A stretch of 48,505 nt of DNA, from positions 1-48,505 of the forward strand of contig JBBRYP010000025.1 in NCBI GenBank assembly GCA_038237515.1. The letters run 5' to 3'. The notes beneath the pieces are model-generated. The model was not told the DNA's origin and did no database searches. It was given only the letters and a program-made list of their open reading frames with translations. This document shows positions 1-7,019 of the stretch, one piece after another. Numbering within the stretch: position 1 is the first letter of the stretch; each line of letters starts with the position of its first letter. Origin of the DNA: JBBQDZ01 sp038237515 (GTDB lineage: Bacteria; Actinomycetota; Thermoleophilia; Gaiellales; Gaiellaceae). The position numbers were made by a program, and so were the translations under genes.

Positions 1-2
1 GC

Positions 3-107
3 GCGAGTGTGGCGGAGGAGACCTCTGACTGGAGGCAGGCGTACGCGACGGTCGAGCGGTTCCGGCGAGAGCGGCCGCCGAACTGGGCTCGTCTGCCTTG
101 GGCGTAG
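3..107 (+). CDS. C-terminal end of an unidentified protein (partial)
   Basis: An open frame enters from the left edge and ends at TAG 105-107. The 34 residues read as ordinary charged protein (ending ERPPNWARLPWA) rather than the repetitive Arg/Ala/Pro composition of shadow frames here. No family is recognised and the start lies outside the window. It could be chance. Confidence 0.35.
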   Translation, partial: ASVAEETSDWRQAYATVERFRRERPPNWARLPWA

Positions 108-313
108 ATCCCTTCAGGCGTCATTCGCGAACACTCGCACAACCGAAGGCGCACGCGCCGGTTAGAGCAGCAGCCCTATCTCGATCAAGTCCCAGAGTTC
201 GCCATTGGTGCGCCGCATTCCCGCCTCAATATCAGGCTTGGGTTGTGGTGGCCTCTGACCGACGACGCAGACTCGGATTGGCGGCGGCTGACTGTGGCAG
301 GCTTAAGTTCACC

Positions 314-874
314 ATGACCAAGCTGATCTACTCGTCGATCGCGTCACTCGACGGGTACGTAGCGGACGAGGACGGCAACTTCGACTGGGCTGCGCCGGAC
401 GAGGAGGTGCACGCGTTCGTCAACGACATCGAGCGGCCGGTCGGCACCTACCTCTACGGGCGCCGGATGTACGAGACGATGGTCTACTGGGAGACCGCGG
501 ACACCGCCGCCGACCAGCCGCCCTTCATCCAGGACTTCGCGGAGATCTGGCAGGCGGCGGACAAGATCGTGTACTCCAAGACGCTGGAGACGGTATCCAG
601 CTCTAGGACGCGGATCGAGCGAGCCTTCGACCCCGAAGCGGTCAGGCAGCTGAAAGCCACAGCAGGACGTGACATCACGGTGGGCGGTCCCTACCTCGCC
701 GCCCAGGCGATCGCGGCGGGGCTGGTCGACAAGTGGCACCTGTTCGTCGCGCCCATCGTGGTGGGAGGCGGCAAAAAATCGCTCCCCGACAACCTCCGCG
801 TGAAGCTCGAACTGCTGGACGAACGCCGTTTCGGAAACGGAATGGTTCACCTCCACTACCGCACTGCGAGCTAA
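314..874 (+). CDS. Dihydrofolate reductase family protein (RibD C-terminal type)
   Basis: The 186-residue protein matches the RibD-C/dihydrofolate-reductase-like fold common as stand-alone genes in actinobacteria. It starts MTKLIYSSIASLDGYVAD, the typical first strand and glycine-rich turn, has YGRRMYETM in the middle, and carries the nucleotide-binding stretch VGGPYLAAQAIAAGL followed by APIVVGGGKKSL. The frame stays open upstream to 98, but that part has no family similarity, so ATG 314 is chosen. Substrate is unknown; members are annotated as NADPH-dependent reductases and few have proven functions. It stands alone, with 206 bases upstream (108-313) in which I see no gene or clear promoter. 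Confidence 0.85.
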   Translation: MTKLIYSSIASLDGYVADEDGNFDWAAPDEEVHAFVNDIERPVGTYLYGRRMYETMVYWETADTAADQPPFIQDFAEIWQAADKIVYSKTLETVSSSRTRIERAFDPEAVRQLKATAGRDITVGGPYLAAQAIAAGLVDKWHLFVAPIVVGGGKKSLPDNLRVKLELLDERRFGNGMVHLHYRTAS

Positions 875-930
875 GGCGAGATTGCGGCTGGCGTTCGTCG
901 CGGCCGTCTTGAGCCGGGTAGATTCCGGCG

Positions 931-1671
931 GTGCACGACGACGGCTACTTCGACGAGCGGGTCGCGGAGAGATACGACGAGTCCGTTTCGGAGATGTTCG
1001 ACCCGGCGGTCGTCAACCAGGCCGTCGACATTCTCGTCGGGCTCGCCGGGGGTGGCCGCGCGCTCGAGCTCGGGGTCGGGACTGGCCGGATCGCGCTCCC
1101 GCTCGCGCAGCGGGGAGTGCCGGTGCACGGGATCGAGTTGTCGAAGGCGATGGTCTCGAGGCTGCGCGCCAAGCCGGGCGGCGAAGACATCGGCGTCACG
1201 ATCGGCGACTTCGCTACGACGACTGTGGATGGCGGGACGTTCTCTCTGGCGTACCTCGTCTTCAACACGATCTTGAACCTGACGACGCAGACGGCGCAGG
1301 TCGCGTGCTTCCGCAACGTCGGAGCCCACCTCGAGCCCGGCGGCTGCTTCGTCATCGAAGTAGGCGTCCCCGGCCTCCAGCGGTTGCCGCCCGGCGAGAC
1401 CATCCACGCCTTCCACGTGAGCGAGACGAGATGGGGGTTCGACGAGTACGACGTCGCGGTCCAAGGTCTCATCTCCCATCACTTCGAGATCGTTGACGGA
1501 AGACTCGAGCGCAACTCGATTTCCTTCCGGTATGCGTGGCCTTCCGAGCTCGACCTGATGGCACAGCTTGGCGGAATGAGGCTGCGCGAGCGCTGGAGCG
1601 GGTGGAAGCGGGAACCTTTCACGAGCGACAGCCGCAAGCACGTCTCGGTCTGGGAGAAGCCGGCAGTCTAG
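931..1671 (+). CDS. Class I SAM-dependent methyltransferase
   Basis: The 246-residue protein has a Rossmann-type SAM-binding motif I (LELGVGTGRIALPLA, about residues 44-58) and the acidic end of strand 2 (VHGIELS), then AYLVFNTILNL in the motif II-III area. It belongs to the broad Methyltransf_25/Methyltransf_11 group; the substrate cannot be predicted. GTG 931 is the first plausible start. A TANNNT hexamer (TAGATT, 919-924) ends six bases before it, as in leaderless actinobacterial transcripts, and no Shine-Dalgarno is seen. It is 56 bases from the preceding gene and may be its own unit. Confidence 0.85.
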   Translation: MHDDGYFDERVAERYDESVSEMFDPAVVNQAVDILVGLAGGGRALELGVGTGRIALPLAQRGVPVHGIELSKAMVSRLRAKPGGEDIGVTIGDFATTTVDGGTFSLAYLVFNTILNLTTQTAQVACFRNVGAHLEPGGCFVIEVGVPGLQRLPPGETIHAFHVSETRWGFDEYDVAVQGLISHHFEIVDGRLERNSISFRYAWPSELDLMAQLGGMRLRERWSGWKREPFTSDSRKHVSVWEKPAV

Positions 1672-1723
1672 GTCCGCATCATCGGGGTGTTTTTATCGCC
1701 CGCCCCCGTTCGTCGTCTTGACG

Positions 1724-2077
1724 ATGGGATCGTTCTACGGCTACATGCTCTTGATCGGCTGAGACGAGAACCTGGAGCTCAGCCCCGAGGACGAAGCGCG
1801 GATGCAAGAGGGCGCTGAGGCCTGGCTCCGCGAGATGGACGGCCGCGGTGTTCGCCTGGGGGGCAACGTGCTCGGCCCGAGCAACGAGGCGACGACGGTG
1901 CCCGTCCGCGAGGACGACGTGCTGATCGCCGACGGGCCGTTCGCCGAGACGAAGGAGCAGATGAACGGGTACGACATCCTCGAGTGCGCGGATCTCGACG
2001 CGGCGATCGAGGTGGCGTCGAAGCACCCGGTCGCGAAGTTCGGGTTCGTCGAAGTCAGGGCGTTCTGGCAGGACTGA
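1724..2077 (+). pseudogene. YCII-related DGPF-domain protein with an in-frame TGA
   Basis: Reading from ATG 1724 gives MGSFYGYMLLIG, then TGA (1760-1762), then DENLELSPEDEARMQ and the rest of a DGPF protein. The name motif is present as VLIADGPFAETKEQMNGYDI. In intact relatives the region reads like YMLLIYGDE, so the stop falls inside conserved sequence. A shortened product from ATG 1802 would lose the first beta strand. DGPF proteins are commonly encoded beside ECF sigma factors of the ECF42 group, and a remnant of one follows immediately. A sequencing error cannot be excluded. Confidence 0.75.
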
Positions 2078-2292
2078 GAACAGGGACGGAGGCGGCGGTC
2101 GCTGCGGCGTTCCACGACCAGTGGGGCTGCGTCCTCGCCACGCTGATCCGGGTGGTCGGGGACTGGGACGTCGCGGAGGAGTGCGCGCAGAATGTGTTCG
2201 AGCAGGCGATACGGACGTGGGTGCGCGACGGCGTGCCGGAGCGCCCAGGCGCGTGGTTGAAGGGAAGGGCGTCGACCTCGACGCGGAGCTGA
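2074..2292 (+). pseudogene. Truncated ECF sigma factor (ECF42-like), N-terminal region only
   Basis: The frame from CTG 2074, which overlaps the DGPF stop by CTGA, gives RTGTEAAVAAAFHDQWG, LATLIRVVGDWDVAEECAQ and RDGVPERPGAWL. These match region 2 of ECF sigma factors that accompany DGPF genes (usually VATLIRLLGDxDLAEEA and then GAWLLTTARNRA). After GAWL (about 2256) homology stops abruptly; the rest of the roughly 400-residue protein, including sigma region 4, is absent. The sequence instead continues into a copy of the tail of the VOC gene at 3361. The break is at a TTGAAGGG/CTGAAGGG microhomology. Non-functional as a sigma factor. Confidence 0.7.
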
Positions 2293-2375
2293 TGGGCGGC
2301 GACGGGACGGTGCCGCTCCTGTTCTTCTTCCGCGACCACGACGCGAATCAGCTGATGATCGTCGAAGGCCAGTAG
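2257..2375 (+). repeat. Duplicated 3' end of the VOC gene at 3361-3744
   Basis: Positions 2271-2368 nearly match 3634-3731, with only a handful of mismatches. Read in the VOC frame it encodes MGGDGTVPLLFFFRDHDANQ and the VOC ending LMIVEG, then a stop. It has no start of its own and is out of frame with the sigma-factor remnant before it. It is a gene fragment, not an active gene. Confidence 0.85.
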
Positions 2376-2395
2376 ACCGCCGACCCGGGATGGGA

Positions 2396-2521
2396 TCGGC
2401 GATGTCGTGCGACAGGAAGGTCCCGAAGTGGTCGTCGCCGGAGACGCGCATGCAGGCGCGGCAGGGATGTGCGCCGCGACGTCGAGCGCGGCGTCCTCTC
2501 GCCAAGGCGCCCCTGCCGTAC
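2396..2521 (+). repeat. Duplicated internal fragment of the hydrolase-cyclase gene at 3790-5106
   Basis: This stretch aligns with 4325-4451, which lies inside the leftward hydrolase-cyclase gene. Both share for example CCCGAAGTGGTCGTCGCCGG and CGCCAAGGCGCCC, with scattered substitutions and a one-base gap. With the preceding fragment it keeps the order and orientation of the intact locus but lacks the sequence matching 3745-4324. No coding potential of its own is seen between 2376 and 2569. Confidence 0.8.
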
Positions 2522-2542
2522 GACGCGAGTTGTTATGCAGAC

Positions 2543-2569
2543 AGCATATCTTACTGGTATGCTGGTCGC
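2543..2569 (+). promoter_or_regulatory. Probable autoregulatory operator and leaderless promoter of the antitoxin gene
   Basis: AGCATA (2543-2548) and TATGCT (2558-2563) form a perfect 6-base inverted repeat separated by nine bases. The right arm TATGCT is also a good TANNNT -10 element ending six bases before ATG 2570, as expected for a leaderless mRNA. No convincing -35 is seen. Ribbon-helix-helix antitoxins usually bind short inverted repeats that overlap their own promoter. The local AT content is higher than in the surroundings. Confidence 0.55.
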
Positions 2570-2818
2570 ATGGCACAACTCGTAGCGCGGCTCGACGACG
2601 AGCTGGTGGAACAGGTAGACGGGCTCGTCGGCGACGGGGTCGTAGCCAACCGTTCCGAGGCGGTCAGGCTAGGTTTGCAGCGGCTCGTTGACGAGCACCG
2701 TCGTCAGCGGGTCGGAGCGGCGATCGTGGACGCCTATTGCCGCCAGCCGCAGTCCGATGACGAGCTCGGAGGGCTGGACGAGGCCACCCGTGCCCTGGTC
2801 AACGAAGAGCCGTGGTGA
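2570..2818 (+). CDS. Ribbon-helix-helix antitoxin (CopG/MazE-like)
   Basis: The 82-residue protein starts MAQLVARLDDELVEQVD, a beta strand followed by a helix, then VANRSEAVRLGLQRLVDEHR, the second helix of a ribbon-helix-helix DNA-binding domain (residues 1-45). The acidic tail (QSDDELGGLDEA, NEEPW) is the expected toxin-neutralising segment. It overlaps the next gene, a MazF-like toxin, by four bases (GTGA), and the inverted repeat over its promoter fits autorepression. An earlier in-frame start exists at 2390 but that extension is the duplicated fragment and is not used. Confidence 0.85.
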   Translation: MAQLVARLDDELVEQVDGLVGDGVVANRSEAVRLGLQRLVDEHRRQRVGAAIVDAYCRQPQSDDELGGLDEATRALVNEEPW

Positions 2819-3126
2819 AAGTTCCCCGCCAGGGGGAGATCTGGTGGGCGGAGGCAGACCAGAAGCGGCGGCCGGTCCTCGTCGTGACTCGCTCCGAAGC
2901 CGTGCCGGTGCTGACCGGCATCGTCGTTGCCCCAGTCACTCGTACCGTCCGCGACATCCCGACCGAGATCCGCCTAGGCGATTCCGAGGGACTGACGGTC
3001 GACTGCGCAGCCTCCTTCGACAACCTGCAGCGGATTCGAAGATCCGCCCTCACGGTACAAGCTGGCGAACTCGGCCCGCGACGCCAAGAGATCTGCGTCG
3101 CGCTCCGGGCACTCGGCGACTGCTGA
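2815..3126 (+). CDS. MazF/PemK-family endoribonuclease toxin
   Basis: The roughly 103-residue protein has the MazF/PemK layout: PRQGEIWWAEAD, then KRRPVLVVTRSEAV with the conserved RPVLVV strand, IVVAPVTRTVRDIPTEI in the middle, and GLTVDCAASFDNLQ plus RIRRSALT at the end. MazF proteins are sequence-specific mRNA interferases held inactive by the partner antitoxin. Two adjacent GTG codons (2812 and 2815) could start it; 2815 gives the GTGA overlap with the antitoxin. The length fits the family. The next 230 bases (3127-3360) hold no gene that I can support. Confidence 0.88.
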   Translation: MKVPRQGEIWWAEADQKRRPVLVVTRSEAVPVLTGIVVAPVTRTVRDIPTEIRLGDSEGLTVDCAASFDNLQRIRRSALTVQAGELGPRRQEICVALRALGDC

Positions 3127-3360
3127 GCGACGCCGGCGCAGCGATTGGCGGGGCCAGCTTCCCTGTGAGAGCGCGTCGGGAAAGGCACTGAGCGGACGCG
3201 CCCATGCGCCCCTCTCGACGCCACAGCACCCGCGAGCCTCGCGGAAACGGACTCGCGGCGAAGCCAGTGGTTCCGCCGCGAGAGCGCCGGTGACGGAAGC
3301 CACCGATGAGTTTTCGTCGGCGCGCCCGTCATAGGCTTCGACCTCTCGAAAGGAGACAGC

Positions 3361-3744
3361 GTGCCAAGGATCACGCAGATGGGCAGGGTGATGGTTCCGG
3401 TGTCCGACCAGGACGCGGCGATCGCCTTCTACACGGACACGCTCGGCTTCTCGCTCGTGATGGACGTCCCCTTCGGGGAGGGCGAGCGCTGGGTCGAGGT
3501 CGGGCCGCCCGGCGGCGGGACCGCGATCGCGCTGGTGCCGCCGCGCGGCGACTACCAGACCGGGCGCATGACGGGCATCGCGTTCGAGTCGCCCGACCCG
3601 AGCGCCGATCACGCCGAGCTGAAGGGCAAGGACGTCGACGTCGACGACGAGATGATGGGCGGCGACGGGACGGTGCCGCTCCTGTTCTTCTTCCGCGACC
3701 AGGACGCGAATCAGCTGATGATCGTCGAAGGGCCGGGGAAGTAG
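3361..3744 (+). CDS. VOC (glyoxalase/bleomycin-resistance fold) protein
   Basis: The 127-residue protein has the two-module VOC fold: TQMGRVMVPVSDQDAAIAF with FYTDTLGFSLV, the metal-site strand GERWVEVGPPGG, and the C-terminal FFRDQDANQLMIVEG. It starts at GTG 3361 behind one of the clearest Shine-Dalgarno sites in the window (AAAGGAG, 3349-3355). Members bind metals and act as dioxygenases, isomerases or resistance proteins; this one cannot be assigned a substrate. Its last third is duplicated at 2271-2375. Confidence 0.85.
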   Translation: MPRITQMGRVMVPVSDQDAAIAFYTDTLGFSLVMDVPFGEGERWVEVGPPGGGTAIALVPPRGDYQTGRMTGIAFESPDPSADHAELKGKDVDVDDEMMGGDGTVPLLFFFRDQDANQLMIVEGPGK

Positions 3745-3774
3745 CCCAGCGGCGTCTGGACTGTTGAACCGGGA

Positions 3775-3786
3775 GCGAGCGCTCGC
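3775..3786. repeat. 12-base palindrome between convergent genes
   Basis: GCGAGCGCTCGC is a perfect palindrome in the 45-base gap between the VOC gene and the convergent hydrolase-cyclase gene. It has no T-run, so calling it a terminator would be speculative. Confidence 0.35.
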
Positions 3787-3789
3787 GTC

Positions 3790-5106
3790 TCACGCGTCGC
3801 GGCTGACCGCGTAGAGCTGCCAGGAGCCGGGGATGCCCTTGAGCTCCCGCGGGCCTCGGTCCTCGAACATGAGGCCGGAGCCCGCGACGAGATCCCGCAC
3901 GGTGCTGGAAACCACGACCTCGCCTGCGGCCGCCGTAGCGGCGACGCGGGCGCCGACGTTCACCGCGAACCCTGCCAGCTTGCCCTCGTGGAGCTCGCAC
4001 TCGCCCACGTGGATGCCGATCCGCGCCTCCAGGCCGAGCGCGTCGATGCTGACCACCATCGCCTGACCCGCGCGGATCGCGCGCGCCGGGCCGTCGAAGG
4101 TCGCGAAGAAGCCGTCGCCGGCCGTGTCCCGCTCCTGGCCGCGGAAGCGGGCCAGCTCGCGGCGCACGAGCGCGTGATGCTGCGCGAGCAGGTCGCGCCA
4201 GGCTCTGTCACCCAGTTGCGCGGCGCGTTCGGTGGAGCCGACGAGATCCGTGAACATCACCGTCGCCAGGACGCTCTCCGGCACGAACGGCGACTCTTCG
4301 CCGGCCACGAAGCGTTCGATCTCGTCGGCGATGTCGAGTGACAGGAAGATCCCGAAGTGGTCGTCGCCGGAGACGCGCATGGCCCGCGCGGCAGGGATCC
4401 GCGCCGCAACGTCGAGGGCGGCATCCTCCTCGCCAAGGCGCCCTTGCCGGTAAAGAACCAGCGTGGGCACCCGCACGGCCGGTAGCACGTCGCGGAGGTC
4501 TGTCTCGAAGAATGCTCGGTTGAGCGCATACGCGATCGCCGGGCTTGCACCGACACGCAGCCAGTTGGCGAACCAGCGCCGATCCTCCGCGCTCGCGTAG
4601 AGGGTCGGGCAGCCCTCCAGCAGCAGCTCGTCCGAGAACTCCTGCGTCCCCCAGCCCTCACGAAGCGCACTCAGCTCTTGCTGCGTCTCACGAGCTTCGA
4701 CCCCTTCGCCTTTCGCTGTCGGATGGAACAGCGCCAGCGCCCGCGTCCGCTCCGGGTAGGTCGCGGCGTAAAGCGCCGCCATCCCACAGCCTTCATGGGC
4801 ACCGACGACGACGGCGCTCGAGGAGCCAACGGCGTCGAGCACGGCCCGCAGGTCCTCCATGCGCGTTTCCAATGACGCGAACTGCGGCCCGTGGTCGGAC
4901 AAGCCCGTGCCTCGCTTGTCGAACAGGATCAGGCGGAACGAGCGCGCGAAGCGCTCGTAGAACGCCCGCCAGCGCGGGGACTCCCAGCCGTACACGAGGT
5001 TGGACACGTAGTCGGGCACGTACACGAGGTCGATCTCGCCCTCGCCGGCGACCTGATAGGCGATCGCGACACCTCCGCTGCGTGCATACCGGATGCCTGA
5101 CTCCAC
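3790..5106 (-). CDS. Alpha/beta-hydrolase-like domain fused to a class III adenylate/guanylate cyclase domain
   Basis: Of 438 residues, about 1-255 resemble an alpha/beta hydrolase (LILFDKRGTGLSDH, VVVGAHEGCGMAALYAATYP, SGDDHF). Residues from about 265 form a class III cyclase: VMFTDLVGSTERA with the first metal Asp, RDTAGDGFFATF with the second, and VNVGARVAA for the transition-state region. The cyclase core looks complete, so it may make cAMP or cGMP from ATP or GTP. The hydrolase nucleophile position is GAHEG, with His104 where Ser normally sits, so this half is probably a sensor rather than an enzyme. The start is GTG 5106. A central segment is duplicated at 2396-2521. The 152 bases upstream (5107-5258) show nothing recognisable. 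Confidence 0.88.
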   Translation of the reverse strand: MESGIRYARSGGVAIAYQVAGEGEIDLVYVPDYVSNLVYGWESPRWRAFYERFARSFRLILFDKRGTGLSDHGPQFASLETRMEDLRAVLDAVGSSSAVVVGAHEGCGMAALYAATYPERTRALALFHPTAKGEGVEARETQQELSALREGWGTQEFSDELLLEGCPTLYASAEDRRWFANWLRVGASPAIAYALNRAFFETDLRDVLPAVRVPTLVLYRQGRLGEEDAALDVAARIPAARAMRVSGDDHFGIFLSLDIADEIERFVAGEESPFVPESVLATVMFTDLVGSTERAAQLGDRAWRDLLAQHHALVRRELARFRGQERDTAGDGFFATFDGPARAIRAGQAMVVSIDALGLEARIGIHVGECELHEGKLAGFAVNVGARVAATAAAGEVVVSSTVRDLVAGSGLMFEDRGPRELKGIPGSWQLYAVSRDA

Positions 5107-5258
5107 GACAGCATGTTCTCCGACGTCGCGCTACCGAACAAGCGCCGGTGATGCCCATGTTCGAGGACGTTCACGCGAACGCCGGCTCCGCTCATCGGAG
5201 GTTCCTGTCGCTGGAGGCGGGCACCGGCGCGCCCGTGGATCGATTCTCCATCCCTGCG

Positions 5259-5657
5259 TCAGCTGTCGCCGCTCGACTCCCAGAAGCTCAGCCAATTTCC
5301 CTCGTGGTCTTCGACGGTGAACTCCGCCTGCCCCCAGGGCCGGTCCGCGAGCGGATCGACGATTCGTGCCCCTGCGGCCTCGAGCCTCGAGTGGAAGCCG
5401 GCCAGGTCGGAGGCCTCGACGTACAGGGAGATCGACGACGGCGAGCCCAGCCGCTGCCGGATGGCCGCGTTGTACTCGGCGCCATAGTGATCGGCGGCCG
5501 TCTCGAGCATCAGCCGGGCCTCGCCCCGCGAGAGGGCGGAGTTGCTCTCGCTCTCGCCGCCCCGGTCGAGGCCGAACTCGAGCACGCCGACATAGAACGC
5601 GAGAGCCCGTGCCATGTTCTGCACGCGGATCGAGGGGATCACGCCCCATCCGCTCAC
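5259..5657 (-). CDS. VOC (glyoxalase-like) protein
   Basis: The 132-residue protein begins SGWGVIPSIRVQNMARALAF with FYVGVLEFGLDRG, and ends AEFTVEDHEGNWLSFWES, both typical of the VOC superfamily. The middle has SSISLYVEASDLAGFHSRLE and GARIVDPLADRPWGQ. GTG 5657 is chosen because GAGGAG lies six bases upstream; the frame is open further but without similarity. The substrate is unknown. It is not closely related to the VOC protein at 3361. Confidence 0.8.
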   Translation of the reverse strand: MSGWGVIPSIRVQNMARALAFYVGVLEFGLDRGGESESNSALSRGEARLMLETAADHYGAEYNAAIRQRLGSPSSISLYVEASDLAGFHSRLEAAGARIVDPLADRPWGQAEFTVEDHEGNWLSFWESSGDS

Positions 5658-5797
5658 GAACGGCTCCTCACCCGGATCACCGAGGCGTATCGTCGCACGC
5701 TCGGAAGCCGGTGGTCGAGCGCGCGCGGGCACCCGGCAGCGCCGCCATCGCCGCGGCGAGCAGGCGATGTGACAGGGCGCCTGTAGTTCGCGCGGAC

Positions 5798-5811
5798 CTA
5801 CGTGCACGTAG
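5798..5811. promoter_or_regulatory. 14-base perfect palindrome before the acetyltransferase gene
   Basis: CTACGTGCACGTAG is a perfect palindrome ending nine bases before GTG 5821. Its position makes an operator or a ribosome-site hairpin plausible. No adjacent regulator gene is present. The other sequence in 5658-5820 shows nothing recognisable. Confidence 0.45.
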
Positions 5812-5820
5812 CGTCCGTGC

Positions 5821-6330
5821 GTGGAGTTCGGCGTGCTCCTGCGGGACGTGGAAGAGACTGACCTGCCGATCCTCTTCGAGCACCAGCTCGACCCGGAGGC
5901 GACGGCCATGGCCGCGTTCCCGGCTCGCGAGCAGGAGGCGTTCATGACGCACTGGGCGCGGATTCTCGGCGACGAGACTGTCGTCACGAAGACGATCGAC
6001 CTCGACGGCTGCGTGGCCGGAAGCGTCGTCAGCTTCGAGCATTCCGGTCGGCGGGAGGTCGGCTACTGGCTCGGGAGGCAGTACTGGGGCAGGGGCGTCG
6101 CCACGAGAGCGCTCGCGGAGTTGCTGTCCCTCCTCGAGGAGCGCCCGCTGTACGCGTACGTGGCGAGGCACAACGTGGGCTCGAGGAGGGTTCTCGAGAA
6201 GTGCGGGTTCGCCGTCTGCGAGGAGGACGCCGAGGGTTTCCTGTTCGAGCTCGGGGCGACCGCGAGAAGCGAGGTCGAAAAGCTGGCCCGCAGCTCCGGT
6301 GCTGCACCCGATGCGGACGTCCGGGTCTGA
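5821..6330 (+). CDS. GNAT-family N-acetyltransferase
   Basis: The 169-residue protein looks like RimJ/RimL-type acetyltransferases: LLRDVEETDLPILFEHQLDP at the N-terminus, the acetyl-CoA pyrophosphate loop in GRQYWGRGVATRAL (about residues 85-98), and HNVGSRRVLEKCGFAVCEE, the usual N-S-x-R-V-L-E-K-x-G-F motif. It would transfer an acetyl group from acetyl-CoA to an amine; the substrate is unknown. It starts at GTG 5821, just after a perfect palindrome. It converges on the RES toxin gene, and the 63-base gap shows no clear terminator. Confidence 0.88.
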   Translation: MEFGVLLRDVEETDLPILFEHQLDPEATAMAAFPAREQEAFMTHWARILGDETVVTKTIDLDGCVAGSVVSFEHSGRREVGYWLGRQYWGRGVATRALAELLSLLEERPLYAYVARHNVGSRRVLEKCGFAVCEEDAEGFLFELGATARSEVEKLARSSGAAPDADVRV

Positions 6331-6393
6331 CCGCTCGGGACCGCGCACAGCCGCTCATTCGGTCGAGTCGCACTAGGGGCCTCACTCTTTCCT

Positions 6394-7017
6394 CTAGCCC
6401 GGCGTCGGGAGGACGATCATCCCGAACCGCTCTTGCACCTCGATGAGAAGTGCCTCCTCGATCGGGTCCTCACGCTCGATCTCGAGCCGCGTTGTGTCTC
6501 GGTGCCCGAAGATCGCCAAGCCGACCTCCGTCGAGGAGGGATCGTGGCTGACGTGGTAGCGGATCCCCTCGAACCCTGCACCGCGAAAAGCTCGCGCCCA
6601 GCGCTGGCAGAGGCCGTAGTCCGAAGTAGCGTGGATCGCTGCAGTGACGCCGAAGCCACGAGCCGCCCCTGCCGTGCAATCGGCGAGCCGCAAGCTTGGA
6701 CGTGCGCCGTACTCGTCAGGGAGAACGATCCTCCAAGCGACACTGCCCCGCGGACGAACGATCAGGGTTGCCACGCGCCGGACCTCGACCTCCTGGAGTG
6801 GGATCAGGTGCGACCGGAAGACCTCGATCAAGGCCCCGGTGCGGTTGAGCGCCGCGTAGAGCGTCCCCTCGTCGCCGCCGATCAAGTCGAAGCGGCCTGC
6901 GCCGGTAGTGGAGAAGTAGAGCGCGTCGGATTCCTCGCGATGAATCCGATAGAGCCGGTCGCCGAGATACGCGGCGGGAAACTCGTCCAGGACCAGCGGT
7001 GGTTGGGCTAAAGGCAC
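6394..7017 (-). CDS. RES-domain toxin
   Basis: The 207-residue protein has the RES landmarks: RLYRIHREESDALYFSTTGA with the conserved Arg (about 24), GRFDLI, and GTLYAALNRTGALIEVF with the Tyr-Ala and Glu positions. RES toxins (for example MbcT) consume NAD+ and arrest growth. An Xre/MbcA/ParS-like antitoxin gene lies immediately upstream, ending two bases before this ATG, so the two are co-transcribed in the usual antitoxin-first order. The start ATG 7017 is supported by that spacing. The remainder (FGVTAAIHATSDYGLCQRW, GIRYHVSHDPSS) agrees with the family C-terminus. Confidence 0.85.
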   Translation of the reverse strand: MPLAQPPLVLDEFPAAYLGDRLYRIHREESDALYFSTTGAGRFDLIGGDEGTLYAALNRTGALIEVFRSHLIPLQEVEVRRVATLIVRPRGSVAWRIVLPDEYGARPSLRLADCTAGAARGFGVTAAIHATSDYGLCQRWARAFRGAGFEGIRYHVSHDPSSTEVGLAIFGHRDTTRLEIEREDPIEEALLIEVQERFGMIVLPTPG

Positions 7018-7019
7018 CC

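Noticed and set aside
98..313. N-terminal extension of the reductase-like protein
   Set aside because: The extension has no family similarity and biased composition; ATG 314 fits the family start.
1760..1762. TGA in the DGPF gene as a selenocysteine or recoded codon
   Set aside because: Intact relatives have no Cys or Sec at this place and no SECIS-like hairpin is evident. A nonsense mutation or sequencing error is simpler.
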